From contig NZ_LXFV01000003.1 of the NCBI RefSeq assembly GCF_002847345.1, positions 1-64,000 of the forward strand: DNA of 64,000 nt, given 5' to 3'. A program made the position numbers and the translations under genes. This document shows positions 43,581-53,671 of the stretch, in pieces (the first letter of the stretch is position 1; every line of letters begins with the position of its first letter). The notes beneath the pieces are model-generated. The model made no database searches. It was not told the DNA's origin and saw only the letters and a list, made by a program, of their open reading frames with translations. The stretch is from Pectobacterium peruviense. GTDB lineage: Bacteria > Pseudomonadota > Gammaproteobacteria > Enterobacterales > Enterobacteriaceae.

Positions 43581-45032
43581 TTACTTGTCCGCTGGCTTGC
43601 TGCGGTTTTGTGGACGCGGTGCGCGGCGCTGACCTTCGCCACTGCTCTTGCCACCATTCCCTTTACCGCCAGTACCCCACGGGCTATCGCTATTACCACC
43701 TGCTTTACGCGGCTGGCGATTGCCATCGGCTGAACGACGTTCGCCTTGACCTTGACTACGATCGCTGCGCTCGGACTGACCGCGTGGCGCGCCAGACTGC
43801 GCACGAGGTGCCGAGTTACGCGCACCGCCACCACCGCCGCCACGGCTGCCCTGACGACCATTCACAATCGGCTCTGCCTTGATGGACGGATCCGGCTCGT
43901 AACCTTCAATAGCGATACGCGGAATCTCACGTTTCAGCAGACGTTCGATGTCACGCAACAGTTTGTGTTCATCCACACATACCAGCGACAGCGCTTCACC
44001 CGTTGCTTCCGCACGACCGGTACGGCCGATACGGTGAACGTAATCTTCCGGCACGTTCGGCAGCTCATAGTTCACCACGTGCGGCAACTGGTCGATATCC
44101 AGACCCCGCGCGGCGATATCCGTGGCGACCAGCACGCGAATGCTACCGTCTTTGAAGTTCGCCAGCGCACGCGTACGCGCACCCTGACTTTTATTACCGT
44201 GGATAGCGGCAGCGGTAATGCCGTCTTTTTCCAGCAGCTCAGCCAGATGGTTAGCACCGTGCTTGGTACGGGTAAAGACCAGCACCTGCTGCCAATTATT
44301 CTCACCAATCAGCTGCGACAGCAGTTCACGCTTGCGGCGCTTATCAACGAAATGTACGTTCTGTGTGACCAGTTCAGACGGCGTATTACGACGCACGACT
44401 TCAACCGAAGCTGGATTGGTCAGCAGCTTGTTCGCCAGCGCTTTAATCTCATCCGAGAAAGTGGCGGAGAACAGCAGGTTTTGACGCTTAGCAGGCAGCT
44501 TCGCCAGTACACGGCGAATATCGTGAATGAAGCCCATATCCAGCATACGGTCCGCTTCATCCAGCACCAGAATTTCGATCTGAGACAGGTCAACGGCACG
44601 CTGATGCTCCAGATCGAGCAGACGCCCTGGCGTCGCCACCAGAATGTCCACGCCGCCACGCAGTTTCATCATCTGTGGGTTAATGCTCACCCCACCGAAT
44701 ACGACCAGTGAACGCAAGCTCAGATACTTGCTATACGCCTTCACATTTTCATCAATCTGCGCGGCCAGTTCACGGGTTGGCGTCAGGATCAGCGCGCGTA
44801 CCGGACGGCGACCTTTCCCTTTATGCTGCGCTTCACGGCTGGTCAACAGTTGCAATAGTGGCAACGTAAAACCTGCGGTTTTACCCGTACCCGTTTGGGC
44901 GCTGGCCATTAAATCGCGCCCTTCCAGCACGACAGGAATCGCCTGGCGTTGAACAGGAGTAGGATCGCGATAACCCTGCTCGTCAATCGCGCGCAGAATA
45001 TCGGCACTCAGGCCGAGAGAATCAAATGACAT
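43581..45032 (-). CDS. rhlE: DEAD-box RNA helicase RhlE
   Basis: 483 residues. Helicase motifs are complete: Q-motif [49 protein letters not shown] and HRIGRTGR. The C-terminal tail from about residue 395 is rich in glycine, arginine and serine ([19 protein letters not shown]), a usual RhlE feature for RNA binding. It acts in rRNA processing and ribosome assembly. In E. coli rhlE adjoins cecR and dinG; here neither is next to it. Confidence 0.95.
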   Translation of the reverse strand: MSFDSLGLSADILRAIDEQGYRDPTPVQRQAIPVVLEGRDLMASAQTGTGKTAGFTLPLLQLLTSREAQHKGKGRRPVRALILTPTRELAAQIDENVKAYSKYLSLRSLVVFGGVSINPQMMKLRGGVDILVATPGRLLDLEHQRAVDLSQIEILVLDEADRMLDMGFIHDIRRVLAKLPAKRQNLLFSATFSDEIKALANKLLTNPASVEVVRRNTPSELVTQNVHFVDKRRKRELLSQLIGENNWQQVLVFTRTKHGANHLAELLEKDGITAAAIHGNKSQGARTRALANFKDGSIRVLVATDIAARGLDIDQLPHVVNYELPNVPEDYVHRIGRTGRAEATGEALSLVCVDEHKLLRDIERLLKREIPRIAIEGYEPDPSIKAEPIVNGRQGSRGGGGGGARNSAPRAQSGAPRGQSERSDRSQGQGERRSADGNRQPRKAGGNSDSPWGTGGKGNGGKSSGEGQRRAPRPQNRSKPADK

Positions 45033-45334
45033 AAAAAGAACAACTCCAGATCCGCTCTGACCGGACAGCAGCCGGTGTAGTTTTCAGAGGGTCAGTAAGA
45101 CGGGTTTGGCGGGCCACTATTAACGTAACAACTCACGTAACAACAACATACGCAACAACCACGGTGAACGAGCACAACTACGGTGCATGACTGTAGACGA
45201 TTGTAGCAGAGATTCTATCCCCGTCATACTGCAAGCTGCATGTGCGTTGGCTTCTCTTAAATACTCGCCCTAAAAGGCCGCTGCCTGCAACTCGAATTAT
45301 TTAGGGCATAACGGCTGAAGGATTTTTATCTGTG
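45033..45334. other. Gap between rhlE and the iron-reductase gene
   Basis: About 300 bases. The right part is a MITE-like repeat (45216-45310). The rest is the rhlE leader, with two imperfect repeats of the form AACTCACGTAACAACAACAT near 45120-45160. No gene was seen. Confidence 0.6.
45216..45310. repeat. Short MITE-like intergenic repeat
   Basis: 95 bases with inverted ends: TATCCCCGTCATACTGCAAG at one side and AATTATTTAGGGCATA at the other. The same ends, and CATGTGCGTTGGCT inside, occur in the 270-base element at 61984-62253. The two are related copies in opposite orientation, this one with a shorter centre. Non-coding. Confidence 0.85.
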
Positions 45335-46147
45335 TCAGCCTGTTTTTCTGGCGGGACGCAATAACGGGCAGTTATTGCAATATTCCTGCGGCTGCGATGC
45401 CTTGTAATAAAAACAGCAGGTGCGACGAAAGCGCACCTCACGAAAGTTCACCGCACGCCCCGCAGCAGGAACTCGCGTTTTCGCACGAAAGAACGGCCTT
45501 AGCGGATTATCATCACAGCCAAAGCGTTCGCCGGGCGCAGCCAGCAAAGCGTCGAAATCTTGCTGTACCTGCTGTGCCAGCGTCATTCCCTGCGAACACA
45601 CTGCCGCCGGATCGTCCCACTCAATGCGCTGCTCGTATAACGAAAATACCCGCACGGTGACGTTCTCCCACAGAATACGCAGCGGCACACCCGACACCGA
45701 CGACAGTGTCTGTAGAATCGGCGACAGGTGTTGAGCAAACAGCATGTCGAACAGACTATCGCGCCACGCCTCTCGCAGTCCTGTTTCTGGTTGAGACACT
45801 GTCAGATCGTAAAGCGGCATCGTCGATGTCCACAGACGGCTGTGTCCGAATTCCAGCACGCTGTTATCCAGCGCCATGTTCAGCCCTTTGTTATACACCG
45901 ACATGGCGTACAGGCTGGCGGCCGTGGTTAAGAACCCTATCCGCTTCGCCAGCAGAGAAGCGGTAATCTTGATCGACGGCGACAGCAACGGTGGTGTCAG
46001 GGTTTCCAGCAGCCAACGGCAATAGTCTGGATCCAACACTCTCCGACTCGGACAGCCGTCATGGCCTGCCCGCTGTGAGGCATCCGTTAATTGCAATGTG
46101 CCGGAAAGCATTGCCCACTGCGCTGGCGTCAGACGATTAGCCGACAT
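45335..46147 (-). CDS. FhuF-like ferric siderophore reductase
   Basis: 270 residues from ATG 46147, overlapping the transporter ATPase gene; a longer frame to 46216 is ignored. The C-terminus has the FhuF-type cysteine pattern CC-x10-C-x2-C in RRTCCFYYKASQPQEYCNNC, which binds a [2Fe-2S] cluster. Such proteins reduce iron(III) taken in as a siderophore complex, freeing iron in the cytoplasm. It is the last gene of the uptake operon. Confidence 0.88.
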   Translation of the reverse strand: MSANRLTPAQWAMLSGTLQLTDASQRAGHDGCPSRRVLDPDYCRWLLETLTPPLLSPSIKITASLLAKRIGFLTTAASLYAMSVYNKGLNMALDNSVLEFGHSRLWTSTMPLYDLTVSQPETGLREAWRDSLFDMLFAQHLSPILQTLSSVSGVPLRILWENVTVRVFSLYEQRIEWDDPAAVCSQGMTLAQQVQQDFDALLAAPGERFGCDDNPLRPFFRAKTRVPAAGRAVNFREVRFRRTCCFYYKASQPQEYCNNCPLLRPARKTG

Positions 46148-46985
46148 TGTCCACCGTTTCCGCTGCTTCACGCCCAAACGGAATGCACAGCGGCGTGCCA
46201 AAGAATGGATCGTCAATGATGCGGCAATTCAGGTTGAACACCGTTTTTACCGTGGCCTCAGTAAGGATATCGCGCGGATTGCCCTGCGCAAACACCATCC
46301 GGTCATGCACCGCCACCATGTGATGCGCGTAGCGACATGCCAAATTCAAATCGTGCAACACCATGACAATGGTTTTCTGCTGCTGGAGATTCAACTCTCG
46401 TAGCAAATCCAACACCTCCATCTGATGCGCCAGATCGAGGTAGGTCGTCGGTTCATCCAGCAGGACGATGTCGGTATCCTGCGCCAACGTCATGGCGATC
46501 CATACGCGCTGACGCTGGCCGCCGGACAGAGAATCAACCGCGCGATCCTTTAATGCCAGCACGCCAGTGCTGCGCAGCGCCTCAAGGACTTTTTCCTCGT
46601 CCGTTGCCGACCACTGCTTCAGCCACGACTGGTGCGGATAACGCCCCATCTTCACCAGTTGATAGACCGTCAGACCTTCCGGCGCAGTCGGCGTTTGCGG
46701 CAAAATTGCCAGAGATTTCGCCACCTCGACGGTAGATTGCCGATGGATATCCGCCCCGTTGACAATAATCGTTCCGCTCGTTGGTTTCAGCAGACGGGCG
46801 AATGACTTTAATAACGTGCTCTTACCGCAGCCGTTACTGCCCACCAGCACCGAAATTTTCTGGGCTGGCAGCGAGATATCCAGCGCGTCAATGACGATCT
46901 GTTTATCGTAACTTAGCGTCAGCGACTGACTGACAATCGCATCACGGGAACCGCTATTTGTTGGAGGCACATTCTTTGACAGCAT
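46137..46985 (-). CDS. Ferric siderophore ABC transporter ATPase (FecE/CbrD type)
   Basis: 282 residues. Walker A LVGSNGCGKSTLL, signature [18 protein letters not shown], Walker B VLLDEPTTYLDLAHQME and the switch region VMVLHDLN are all intact. The sequence pattern is that of FecE/FepC/CbrD energisers. It powers the two permeases encoded just upstream (12-base gap). Confidence 0.94.
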   Translation of the reverse strand: MLSKNVPPTNSGSRDAIVSQSLTLSYDKQIVIDALDISLPAQKISVLVGSNGCGKSTLLKSFARLLKPTSGTIIVNGADIHRQSTVEVAKSLAILPQTPTAPEGLTVYQLVKMGRYPHQSWLKQWSATDEEKVLEALRSTGVLALKDRAVDSLSGGQRQRVWIAMTLAQDTDIVLLDEPTTYLDLAHQMEVLDLLRELNLQQQKTIVMVLHDLNLACRYAHHMVAVHDRMVFAQGNPRDILTEATVKTVFNLNCRIIDDPFFGTPLCIPFGREAAETVDNVG

Positions 46986-46997
46986 AACCTTGCGATC

Positions 46998-48029
46998 TCA
47001 ATAGCGTTGCCGAAGCAATAAATAGATAAAAAAGGGCGTTCCGAGCACAGAGATAAAAATGCCAGCAGGTAAATCCAGCGGCAGGAACGCCGTACGACCC
47101 ATTAAATCGGCCACCATCACCAATAAGCCGCCCGTCAGCGCCGACACCAGCGCCAGTCCGGGAAATGAACGGCTCGCCAGCTTTTTCGCAATATGTGGTG
47201 CCAGCAAGCCGACAAACGCCATCGCACCGGCGTAGGCAATTGCCGCCCCAGCCAGCGCGACGCTCAGCGTCAACAGCGCGAGCCGGATGCGTCCGACAGA
47301 CTGTCCGACACCACAGGCCAGCGCGTCATCCAGTTCATGCACGTTGACATGCCGCGCCAGCCCCACCAGAAACGGTGCACCAAGTAGCAGCCAGCCCGCC
47401 AGCGCTGACACATGCTGCCACTGTGCGCCGTAGATGCTGCCCGTCAGCCACACATAGGCCGTCAATGTCGTGCCGATCGGGCTAAACACCAGCATCATCG
47501 TAACCGCCGCGCCCATGATGGCAGACAGTCCAACACCGACCAGCACCAAGCGCAGCGGTGATGCACCTTGTTTCCAGGCCAGTAGATAAATAGCGATCGC
47601 CGTAATCCACGCCCCGCTCATTGCCGCCAGTGGGAGCCAACGCTGGCTTATCGTTGTCGCCAGAAACGAGAGAAAGAATACCGCCGCCGCCGATGAGCCG
47701 CTGGTAATCCCCAGAATATCCGGCGAGGCCAGCGGATTGCGCACGATGCTTTGCAGAATCAAACCAGATATCGCCAGCGCGCCGCCGACTAATAGTGCCA
47801 GCAGTGCACGCGGCAAACGCAGATCGTTGACGATAAAGTGTATGCCGCTGTCTGCCTTTCCCAACAGCGCCGACAGCACCTGCGTGGGCGACAGCACAAC
47901 CTGTCCCAGTGACAGCGAGAGAAACACGACAGCTAATAGCGCCAGCAGGAGCGAGAGCGCCACCGCTGAGGTACGTAAATCAATCTGGCGCGAAACGCTC
48001 CCTACGCGCACGGTACACACATTACCCAT
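46998..48029 (-). CDS. Ferric siderophore ABC transporter permease 2 (FecCD family)
   Basis: 343 residues with about nine to ten membrane segments. FecCD family features: [27 protein letters not shown], given here in part, and [13 protein letters not shown] near the end. It overlaps the first permease gene by eight bases. It forms a heterodimer channel with that partner. Similar to CbrC of the achromobactin system or FecD. Confidence 0.92.
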   Translation of the reverse strand: MGNVCTVRVGSVSRQIDLRTSAVALSLLLALLAVVFLSLSLGQVVLSPTQVLSALLGKADSGIHFIVNDLRLPRALLALLVGGALAISGLILQSIVRNPLASPDILGITSGSSAAAVFFLSFLATTISQRWLPLAAMSGAWITAIAIYLLAWKQGASPLRLVLVGVGLSAIMGAAVTMMLVFSPIGTTLTAYVWLTGSIYGAQWQHVSALAGWLLLGAPFLVGLARHVNVHELDDALACGVGQSVGRIRLALLTLSVALAGAAIAYAGAMAFVGLLAPHIAKKLASRSFPGLALVSALTGGLLVMVADLMGRTAFLPLDLPAGIFISVLGTPFFIYLLLRQRY

Positions 48030-49011
48030 GTCGCAGTCCCCTTCTCGCCAGATAAATGAAGAATGGCGCTCCTAATAGCGCGGTCATTGCCCCGACCGGC
48101 ACTTCCTGCGGCACAATCAGCAAACGGGCGGCAACATCGGCCAGCAGCAGCAGCGTGGCACCGAAAATTGCACAGCCGGGCAACAGCCAGCGGTGATCGG
48201 CTGACAGCACGCGCCGCACAATATGCGGCACAATCAGCCCGATAAAACCGATATTTCCGGCTATCGCCACTGCACCACCCGCTAACCCGATCACGCACAG
48301 CCCAGACAACGCGCGCACCAGTGCGGTTCGCTGCCCCAGTCCTTTGGCGATCTCGTCGCCCGCCACCAGAATATTCAGATGACGCGACAGCAGTAGCGTG
48401 AGGCATAGCGCGATAACAAAGTACGGCAGCAGCGGTAACAGCATCGACAGGTTGCGCCCGGATACCGAACCGGCCAGCCAGAACAGCATGCTGTCCAGCC
48501 CATCCTGATTGATCACTAGGAGCGCCTGCGTAAACGAAATAAACAGCGCGCTGATCGCGGCACCGGCCAGCACGATGCGTAAGTGACTGGAACGCGCATT
48601 GCCCAACGTTCCCAACACATACACCATGACGCCAGCCACAGCGGCCCCCAGATAGGCCGTCCATGCCAACGCAACCTGCGAGGAAAAGGTCAACAGCGAA
48701 GACAGCAGTACGACGGCAAACATGGCTCCGGCATTAATGCCAAATATCCCCGGCGAGGCTAGCGGGTTACGCGTCAATGCCTGCATTAGCGCCCCAGCAA
48801 CGGCGAGGCTGGCACCGACAACGATGGCAATCACCGTCCGCGATAGGCGTGTCGTCAGCACCAGAATGTGATCGATCTGCTGCGGATCGTAATAGAATAG
48901 CGCCCTGAACACGGCACCAAATGAAATCGTGGTTTGTCCCAGCATCAGGCTAGCGACGATACTCAACAGCAGCAGTGTGATACCCGCTGCCATCACGATG
49001 CACTGTCTCAT
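48022..49011 (-). CDS. Ferric siderophore ABC transporter permease 1 (FecCD family)
   Basis: 329 residues, about nine membrane helices. Family motifs [20 protein letters not shown] and [15 protein letters not shown] are clear. It overlaps the binding protein gene by four bases. Together with the second permease it moves a ferric siderophore across the inner membrane. Similar to CbrB or FecC. Confidence 0.92.
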   Translation of the reverse strand: MRQCIVMAAGITLLLLSIVASLMLGQTTISFGAVFRALFYYDPQQIDHILVLTTRLSRTVIAIVVGASLAVAGALMQALTRNPLASPGIFGINAGAMFAVVLLSSLLTFSSQVALAWTAYLGAAVAGVMVYVLGTLGNARSSHLRIVLAGAAISALFISFTQALLVINQDGLDSMLFWLAGSVSGRNLSMLLPLLPYFVIALCLTLLLSRHLNILVAGDEIAKGLGQRTALVRALSGLCVIGLAGGAVAIAGNIGFIGLIVPHIVRRVLSADHRWLLPGCAIFGATLLLLADVAARLLIVPQEVPVGAMTALLGAPFFIYLARRGLRHG

Positions 49012-50027
49012 CGCGTCTGACTCTCCTCTGCAATATCGTTTTTTTTGCTAGCGGGTTCCGTTTTACCAGCAAACTGTCGCTCGATATCGTCCAACATATT
49101 ATTCGCGCCCAAAATACCGCCAGACAGGCTCCAGGCCACGTTATCGACTGGATACACCTGCTGTTGCCGAGGTGCACGTAGCCGCTGCCAAAGCGGGTGA
49201 GCCTGCCAATCTCGATAATTCTGCGCCACCGCAGGTTTGTCTGAACGCAGCAGCACAAAGAATAGATCGGCATCCACCACGGGAATACTCTCTTTGCTGG
49301 TAAGCTTTTGCATTACACCTGACGTGTAGCTTTCCGGCCGCGACCAGACAAAGCCGATTTCCGACAGCACCGATCCGGCAAAGCTGGCGGGCAGATAAGT
49401 ACGCATGTGATCTTCACGGAATTCGAGAATGGAAACACTGAGCGGCCAGCGATCGCCAAATCGCGCCTTTAGCCTGTCACGCAGCGAATTCACGCGTCGA
49501 TCCCAGTGGGATAAAATCTCGTGTGCCTTATCTTCCCTGTTCAGCGCTACGCCCATCATCTGTACCGTTTCCTTGAATTCAGACACCCTGTCCAGTGCGA
49601 TGGTTGGCGCGATCTGCGACAGCAGACCGTAGATTTTCTCATGTCGAAAAGTAGAGGCTACGATGAGATCGGGCTTGAGTAACGCGATGGTCTCCAGACT
49701 GGGCTGCGTTTCCAGCCCGACTAGCGTCACGCCCTGCAACGCGGGGCGTAAATAGCGGTAAATCGGCTTCTCCGTCCATGATTCCACCACGCCAATCGGC
49801 TTGATTCCCAGCGCGACAGCGGAGTCGGTCGCGCCCTGAAATAGCGTCACTATACGCAGCGGCGTCCCCGTCACGGTGGTCACACCCAACGCATGCCGAA
49901 CCTGACGCGGCGATTCAGCCGCCTGCGCTAGCGTCACCAGCAGAAAAGACAACAACACGGCCAGCGAAAAACGCGACCGTGTTGCTGATTTTGAGGCATA
50001 GCTAAATAGGGTAATCTTAGAAATCAA
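49008..50027 (-). CDS. Periplasmic ferric siderophore-binding protein (FecB/CbrA type)
   Basis: 339 residues. The apparent start is TTG 50027, overlapping the receptor stop; no nearby ATG exists, so the start is uncertain. A signal peptide ([19 protein letters not shown]) is followed by the helical-backbone binding-protein fold: [22 protein letters not shown], quoted in part, [16 protein letters not shown] and QIAPTIALD. It hands ferric siderophore from the receptor to the permeases. Resemblance is to achromobactin- or citrate-type binding proteins. Confidence 0.9.
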   Translation of the reverse strand: MISKITLFSYASKSATRSRFSLAVLLSFLLVTLAQAAESPRQVRHALGVTTVTGTPLRIVTLFQGATDSAVALGIKPIGVVESWTEKPIYRYLRPALQGVTLVGLETQPSLETIALLKPDLIVASTFRHEKIYGLLSQIAPTIALDRVSEFKETVQMMGVALNREDKAHEILSHWDRRVNSLRDRLKARFGDRWPLSVSILEFREDHMRTYLPASFAGSVLSEIGFVWSRPESYTSGVMQKLTSKESIPVVDADLFFVLLRSDKPAVAQNYRDWQAHPLWQRLRAPRQQQVYPVDNVAWSLSGGILGANNMLDDIERQFAGKTEPASKKNDIAEESQTR

Positions 50028-52125
50028 TCGAATAACCCAGCGTCATCGTGCGACCACGCCCGGAGAAATAGCGCGTGTCATTGGCCTGTGCCGCCTGCGA
50101 ATAGTAGGTGATGTACTGCTTGTCCAACAGGTTCGCCACTGCCACATTGAGGCGACCATACGGTAGCTTGTACCCCACGGCAGCATCCACCAGCAGGTAA
50201 CCGTCAAACGCCAATCCCGCATCGTCAAAGCTGCGGCTGAAAGCATAATTCGCCTGCACAAACGAACTCCATTGATCGTTCCAGTTCGCAGACCAGCTGG
50301 CGATGACCCGATCCGGCGCAACATTATTCAAACCGTTAAGCTTCTTATCCAGCTTACCGTCGCTATTGCTGTCATATTTTCCTTCCATATGGGCGTAAGA
50401 CGCGTTGACTTTATGCTGCTCATTGATCTGATAGCCCGCAGTGACCTCTACGCCTTGAATACGCGTTCGCTGACGTTGGGAAGTAAAGACATCCCCACTC
50501 TGCACCACTCGCTCACCCAATTTGGCGTTGGATTGATAGTAGCTGGCTTCGAGATCGAAACGATCTTTCTTGAACCGGAATCCCGTCTCTACGTTATCCG
50601 TGACTATCGGCTTAAAGCCGTCAAAATTTTTCAGGCTAATACCCGTACTGTTGATGGAACGTAGCGCACGCCCCACATCCGGCATCCCAAATCCTTCCGA
50701 GTAGTTGGCAAACAGACTGAGGGAATCTGTTGCCGCATAGACGATACCGGCGTTATACAGCGTCTCATTAAATTTCGGACTGCCACCTTGTACCGTCACG
50801 CCATTGTTAGACGCCAGCGTTTGATAATCGTTGACCTGAAGCTTAGCGATTTCATGGCGTACGCCCGCGTGCAGCGTGACGTTATCCAGCAGTTGATATT
50901 CGCCTTGAATAAACGGTGAATAGTTTGTGTATTCCATCTCCGGCACATAGGTACGCTTGGTCAGGTAGAGATCCTGCTTCCCCTTATCGTACAGCGTATC
51001 GAAACCGACCGTGACTTTCAGCGTGTCATCCAGCAGGTCATCTTTCGTCAGCGCCAGCTTGGTACCGTACTTATTGGAAATCGCGCGCGACTGATCGTAA
51101 AGTGTATTAATAGGAGCAATGGACGTATCCTGAAAAGTATCCGACAGGGTTGCACCAAACAGCGCCTCATAGCGTTGATTAAACACCAGCGCAGACAGTT
51201 TCATCCCCGCCAGATCGTGGTGTTCATAAGTCAGCCCCGTGGTCCATACACTGTTATGCGGCGCTTCACCCGGCGGCGTGCCGCGTACCGACGTTGTCGG
51301 AATACCGAGCCTGCGCACGCCGTCTACGCTAAGGTAGTTATTTTCACCCCTGATGTTATAGCGGTTCACGCTCAATTGAACACGCTGATAGTCATCCAGC
51401 CAGTACCCGACTTTCGCTAACAGGTCGTAAGAGCGGGAGTCCATGGTATCGCCCTGGGTATTATCCACACCGACGGGACGATTGTTGCCGTCCAGATACA
51501 GTCCCTGATTCTCATAACCAATGGAGAACAGGTAGTCGAGATAGTCTTCACGCCCATCGACCCGATAGGTGGTTTTATAGCTGGCGGTTTCACCGCGAAC
51601 CTTCTCAGTCGGGAGCGTGGTCTGTACGTTGACATGTTGATTAAACGAACCGTTTTCCGGGCGGCGGGTGATGATGTTAATCACCCCTCCCGTCGCGCCC
51701 ATTCCGTTGGTGGCGTTGGCACCGTGAATGACTTCGATGCGTTCAACCATCGAGTAGTCTATGGTGTGCATCTCGCGGTAAGTCGGACGCAGCGGGTTGG
51801 ATTGTGGGATACCGTCGATCAGAACCAACGGTGCACGACCGCGGAAGGTTTCACCGCTGCCGCTCATTTTCTGACGGCTGGGGGAGAACGAAGGAAGCAG
51901 ATTGCTCAGAATTTGCGATGAGTCGGAGGTGACCTGCATCTGCTGCTCGATTTGCTCTTTGGTAATCACCGTGACCACCTGCGGCGCTTTCTGCTGCTGG
52001 ATATTCGAGCGAGAGGCGGTAATCACCATCTCATCACCGCTCGAATCACCCTTTTTGGTCGTGTCATCCTGTGCATACGCCGGAGCAATCAGCACGCATG
52101 GCATCAATGCAAGTAAAGTGCGCAT
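50017..52125 (-). CDS. TonB-dependent ferric siderophore receptor
   Basis: 702 residues from ATG 52125 (AGGACA upstream), with signal peptide MRTLLALMPCVLIAPAYAQ. The TonB box region is DEMVITASR. The plug has PLVLIDGIPQSNP and VERIEVIHGANATNGMGATGG. The barrel ends in a terminal phenylalanine (YSIDF), the outer-membrane insertion signal. The neighbours define it as a siderophore receptor; the exact ligand (achromobactin, aerobactin or citrate type) cannot be read from sequence. It is the first gene of the operon, behind a Fur-box-like site. Confidence 0.92.
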   Translation of the reverse strand: MRTLLALMPCVLIAPAYAQDDTTKKGDSSGDEMVITASRSNIQQQKAPQVVTVITKEQIEQQMQVTSDSSQILSNLLPSFSPSRQKMSGSGETFRGRAPLVLIDGIPQSNPLRPTYREMHTIDYSMVERIEVIHGANATNGMGATGGVINIITRRPENGSFNQHVNVQTTLPTEKVRGETASYKTTYRVDGREDYLDYLFSIGYENQGLYLDGNNRPVGVDNTQGDTMDSRSYDLLAKVGYWLDDYQRVQLSVNRYNIRGENNYLSVDGVRRLGIPTTSVRGTPPGEAPHNSVWTTGLTYEHHDLAGMKLSALVFNQRYEALFGATLSDTFQDTSIAPINTLYDQSRAISNKYGTKLALTKDDLLDDTLKVTVGFDTLYDKGKQDLYLTKRTYVPEMEYTNYSPFIQGEYQLLDNVTLHAGVRHEIAKLQVNDYQTLASNNGVTVQGGSPKFNETLYNAGIVYAATDSLSLFANYSEGFGMPDVGRALRSINSTGISLKNFDGFKPIVTDNVETGFRFKKDRFDLEASYYQSNAKLGERVVQSGDVFTSQRQRTRIQGVEVTAGYQINEQHKVNASYAHMEGKYDSNSDGKLDKKLNGLNNVAPDRVIASWSANWNDQWSSFVQANYAFSRSFDDAGLAFDGYLLVDAAVGYKLPYGRLNVAVANLLDKQYITYYSQAAQANDTRYFSGRGRTMTLGYSIDF

Positions 52126-52642
52126 CTGGTTCACTGTCCTTCCCCTTTGGTTATATATCCAACCGTGAATAAAAATCATCGCCTGTGGCAGACCACTCGC
52201 CGCAGCACAGACAAAAAAATGCCAAAATGCTTCGTCTTACGCGAAACACTTTGGCGGATCACTATCGGCTCTGGCATTGAACACAGGGTTTACACCCTAT
52301 GGCACAACGTCAATGCTGGCAGGCCACTATGTCAGTACCAATGAAAATGCAATTGCTAATGGCAATTATTATCATTCAATGAAATTAATTACAATAGCTA
52401 CAGCTTATTTTCACTTTTTTAACAAAAAGAAGATGTTATGTCGGATATAGCCAGCGATGCGGGTGAATCATGGTTAGAGACATGTATTTTTGTGAACTCG
52501 ATCACTACAAATCACCATCCCCCCCTGTAACCCGTCATATGATTAAGAGCCTCCAGAAATAAGAAACGACGTGCCCTTTTAACGGCCTGCGGGATCGCTA
52601 CCGCCGACAAGCACACCGCAGACAAACAAGGAACTATGTGTG
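52126..52642. promoter_or_regulatory. Divergent regulatory region between receptor and ybhG
   Basis: About 520 bases without a gene. It includes a Fur-box-like site (52355-52373), a small hairpin AGGGTTTACACCCT near 52284 and AT-rich stretches around 52380-52440. In E. coli this place next to ybhG holds the regulator gene cecR; I see no remnant of it. Confidence 0.65.
52355..52373. promoter_or_regulatory. Fur-box-like site
   Basis: The minus strand reads GATAATAATTGCCATTAGC, matching the Fur consensus GATAATGATAATCATTATC at 14 of 19 positions. It lies about 230 bases before the receptor start, consistent with iron repression of the uptake operon. Confidence 0.7.
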
Positions 52643-53671
52643 ATGAACAAGAGAAAATTGGCGTTCGCTGCCATCGTCCTTATCCTGCTCGGTACGGGTT
52701 ACGGCTTTTATCACCACTATCAGCAGCGGGAAAAACCATTAACGCTTTACGGCAATGTGGATATCCGCACCGTCAATCTGGCCTTCCGCGTCGGCGGTAG
52801 AGTGGCCGAATTACACGTTGATGAGGGCGATGCCGTGCAGGCAGGCCAACCGCTGGCAACGCTCGACGCTGCGCCTTATCTGAATGCCCAGCACCAAGCA
52901 CAGGCAAACCTCGCCAGCGCACAGGCACAGCTTCAACTGGCGCAGGAAGGCTACAGGCAGGAAGAGATCGCGCAGGTACGCTCTCAGGCTGTTCAGAGTC
53001 AGGCTGCCTATGATTACGTCAATAGCTTCTACCAGCGTCAGCAAGGGTTGTGGAATAAACGCGCCATTTCCGCCAACATGCTAGACGATGCCAGAACGGC
53101 GCGTAATCAGGCGCTTGCGGCACTACAAGCAGCGAAAGATAAACTAAGCCAGTTCGAAAGCGGTAACCGACCACAGGAAATTGCCGCCGCGCAGGCGGCA
53201 GTGGCACAGGCCGAAGCTGGGCTGGCACAGGCGGAATTAGATAAACAGGACGCCGAACTGCTTGCCCCCTCTCCCGGCGTGATCCTCACTCGCGCCGCCG
53301 AGAAAGGCAGCATGCTGGCAGCAGGCAGTACCGTTTTCACCCTCTCACTGACTCGCCCCATTTGGGTACGCGCCTACGCGAGCGAGAAAGATCTCGGCCG
53401 CGTTGTGCCCGGTAGCCAAATGCTGATTTACACCGATGGCCGCCCCAATCAGCCTTATCGCGGCAAGATAGGTTTTGTGTCACCAAGTGCCGAATTCACA
53501 CCGAAAAGCGTCGAAACGGAAGATTTACGTACCGATCTGGTTTACCGCCTACGCATTGTAGTTACCGATCCCGATGATGGGCTACGACAAGGGATGCCGG
53601 TCACGCTGCGTTTTGAAGAGCCGCGCACTGCAGATACCCATCGCGCCAGTGAGCCCGTTCGTCATGACTGA
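52643..53671 (+). CDS. ybhG: HlyD-family membrane fusion protein YbhG
   Basis: 342 residues from ATG 52643; a GTG codon just before is an alternative. N-terminal membrane anchor ([20 protein letters not shown]), then [20 protein letters not shown], which is nearly identical to E. coli YbhG, a coiled-coil hairpin ([20 protein letters not shown]) and [20 protein letters not shown] at the end. It is the periplasmic adaptor of the YbhFSR exporter. Confidence 0.93.
   Translation: MNKRKLAFAAIVLILLGTGYGFYHHYQQREKPLTLYGNVDIRTVNLAFRVGGRVAELHVDEGDAVQAGQPLATLDAAPYLNAQHQAQANLASAQAQLQLAQEGYRQEEIAQVRSQAVQSQAAYDYVNSFYQRQQGLWNKRAISANMLDDARTARNQALAALQAAKDKLSQFESGNRPQEIAAAQAAVAQAEAGLAQAELDKQDAELLAPSPGVILTRAAEKGSMLAAGSTVFTLSLTRPIWVRAYASEKDLGRVVPGSQMLIYTDGRPNQPYRGKIGFVSPSAEFTPKSVETEDLRTDLVYRLRIVVTDPDDGLRQGMPVTLRFEEPRTADTHRASEPVRHD

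Noticed and set aside
43746..44711. Plus-strand frame of 321 residues opposite rhlE
   Set aside because: Antisense shadow of a conserved helicase gene, without domain or ribosome site.
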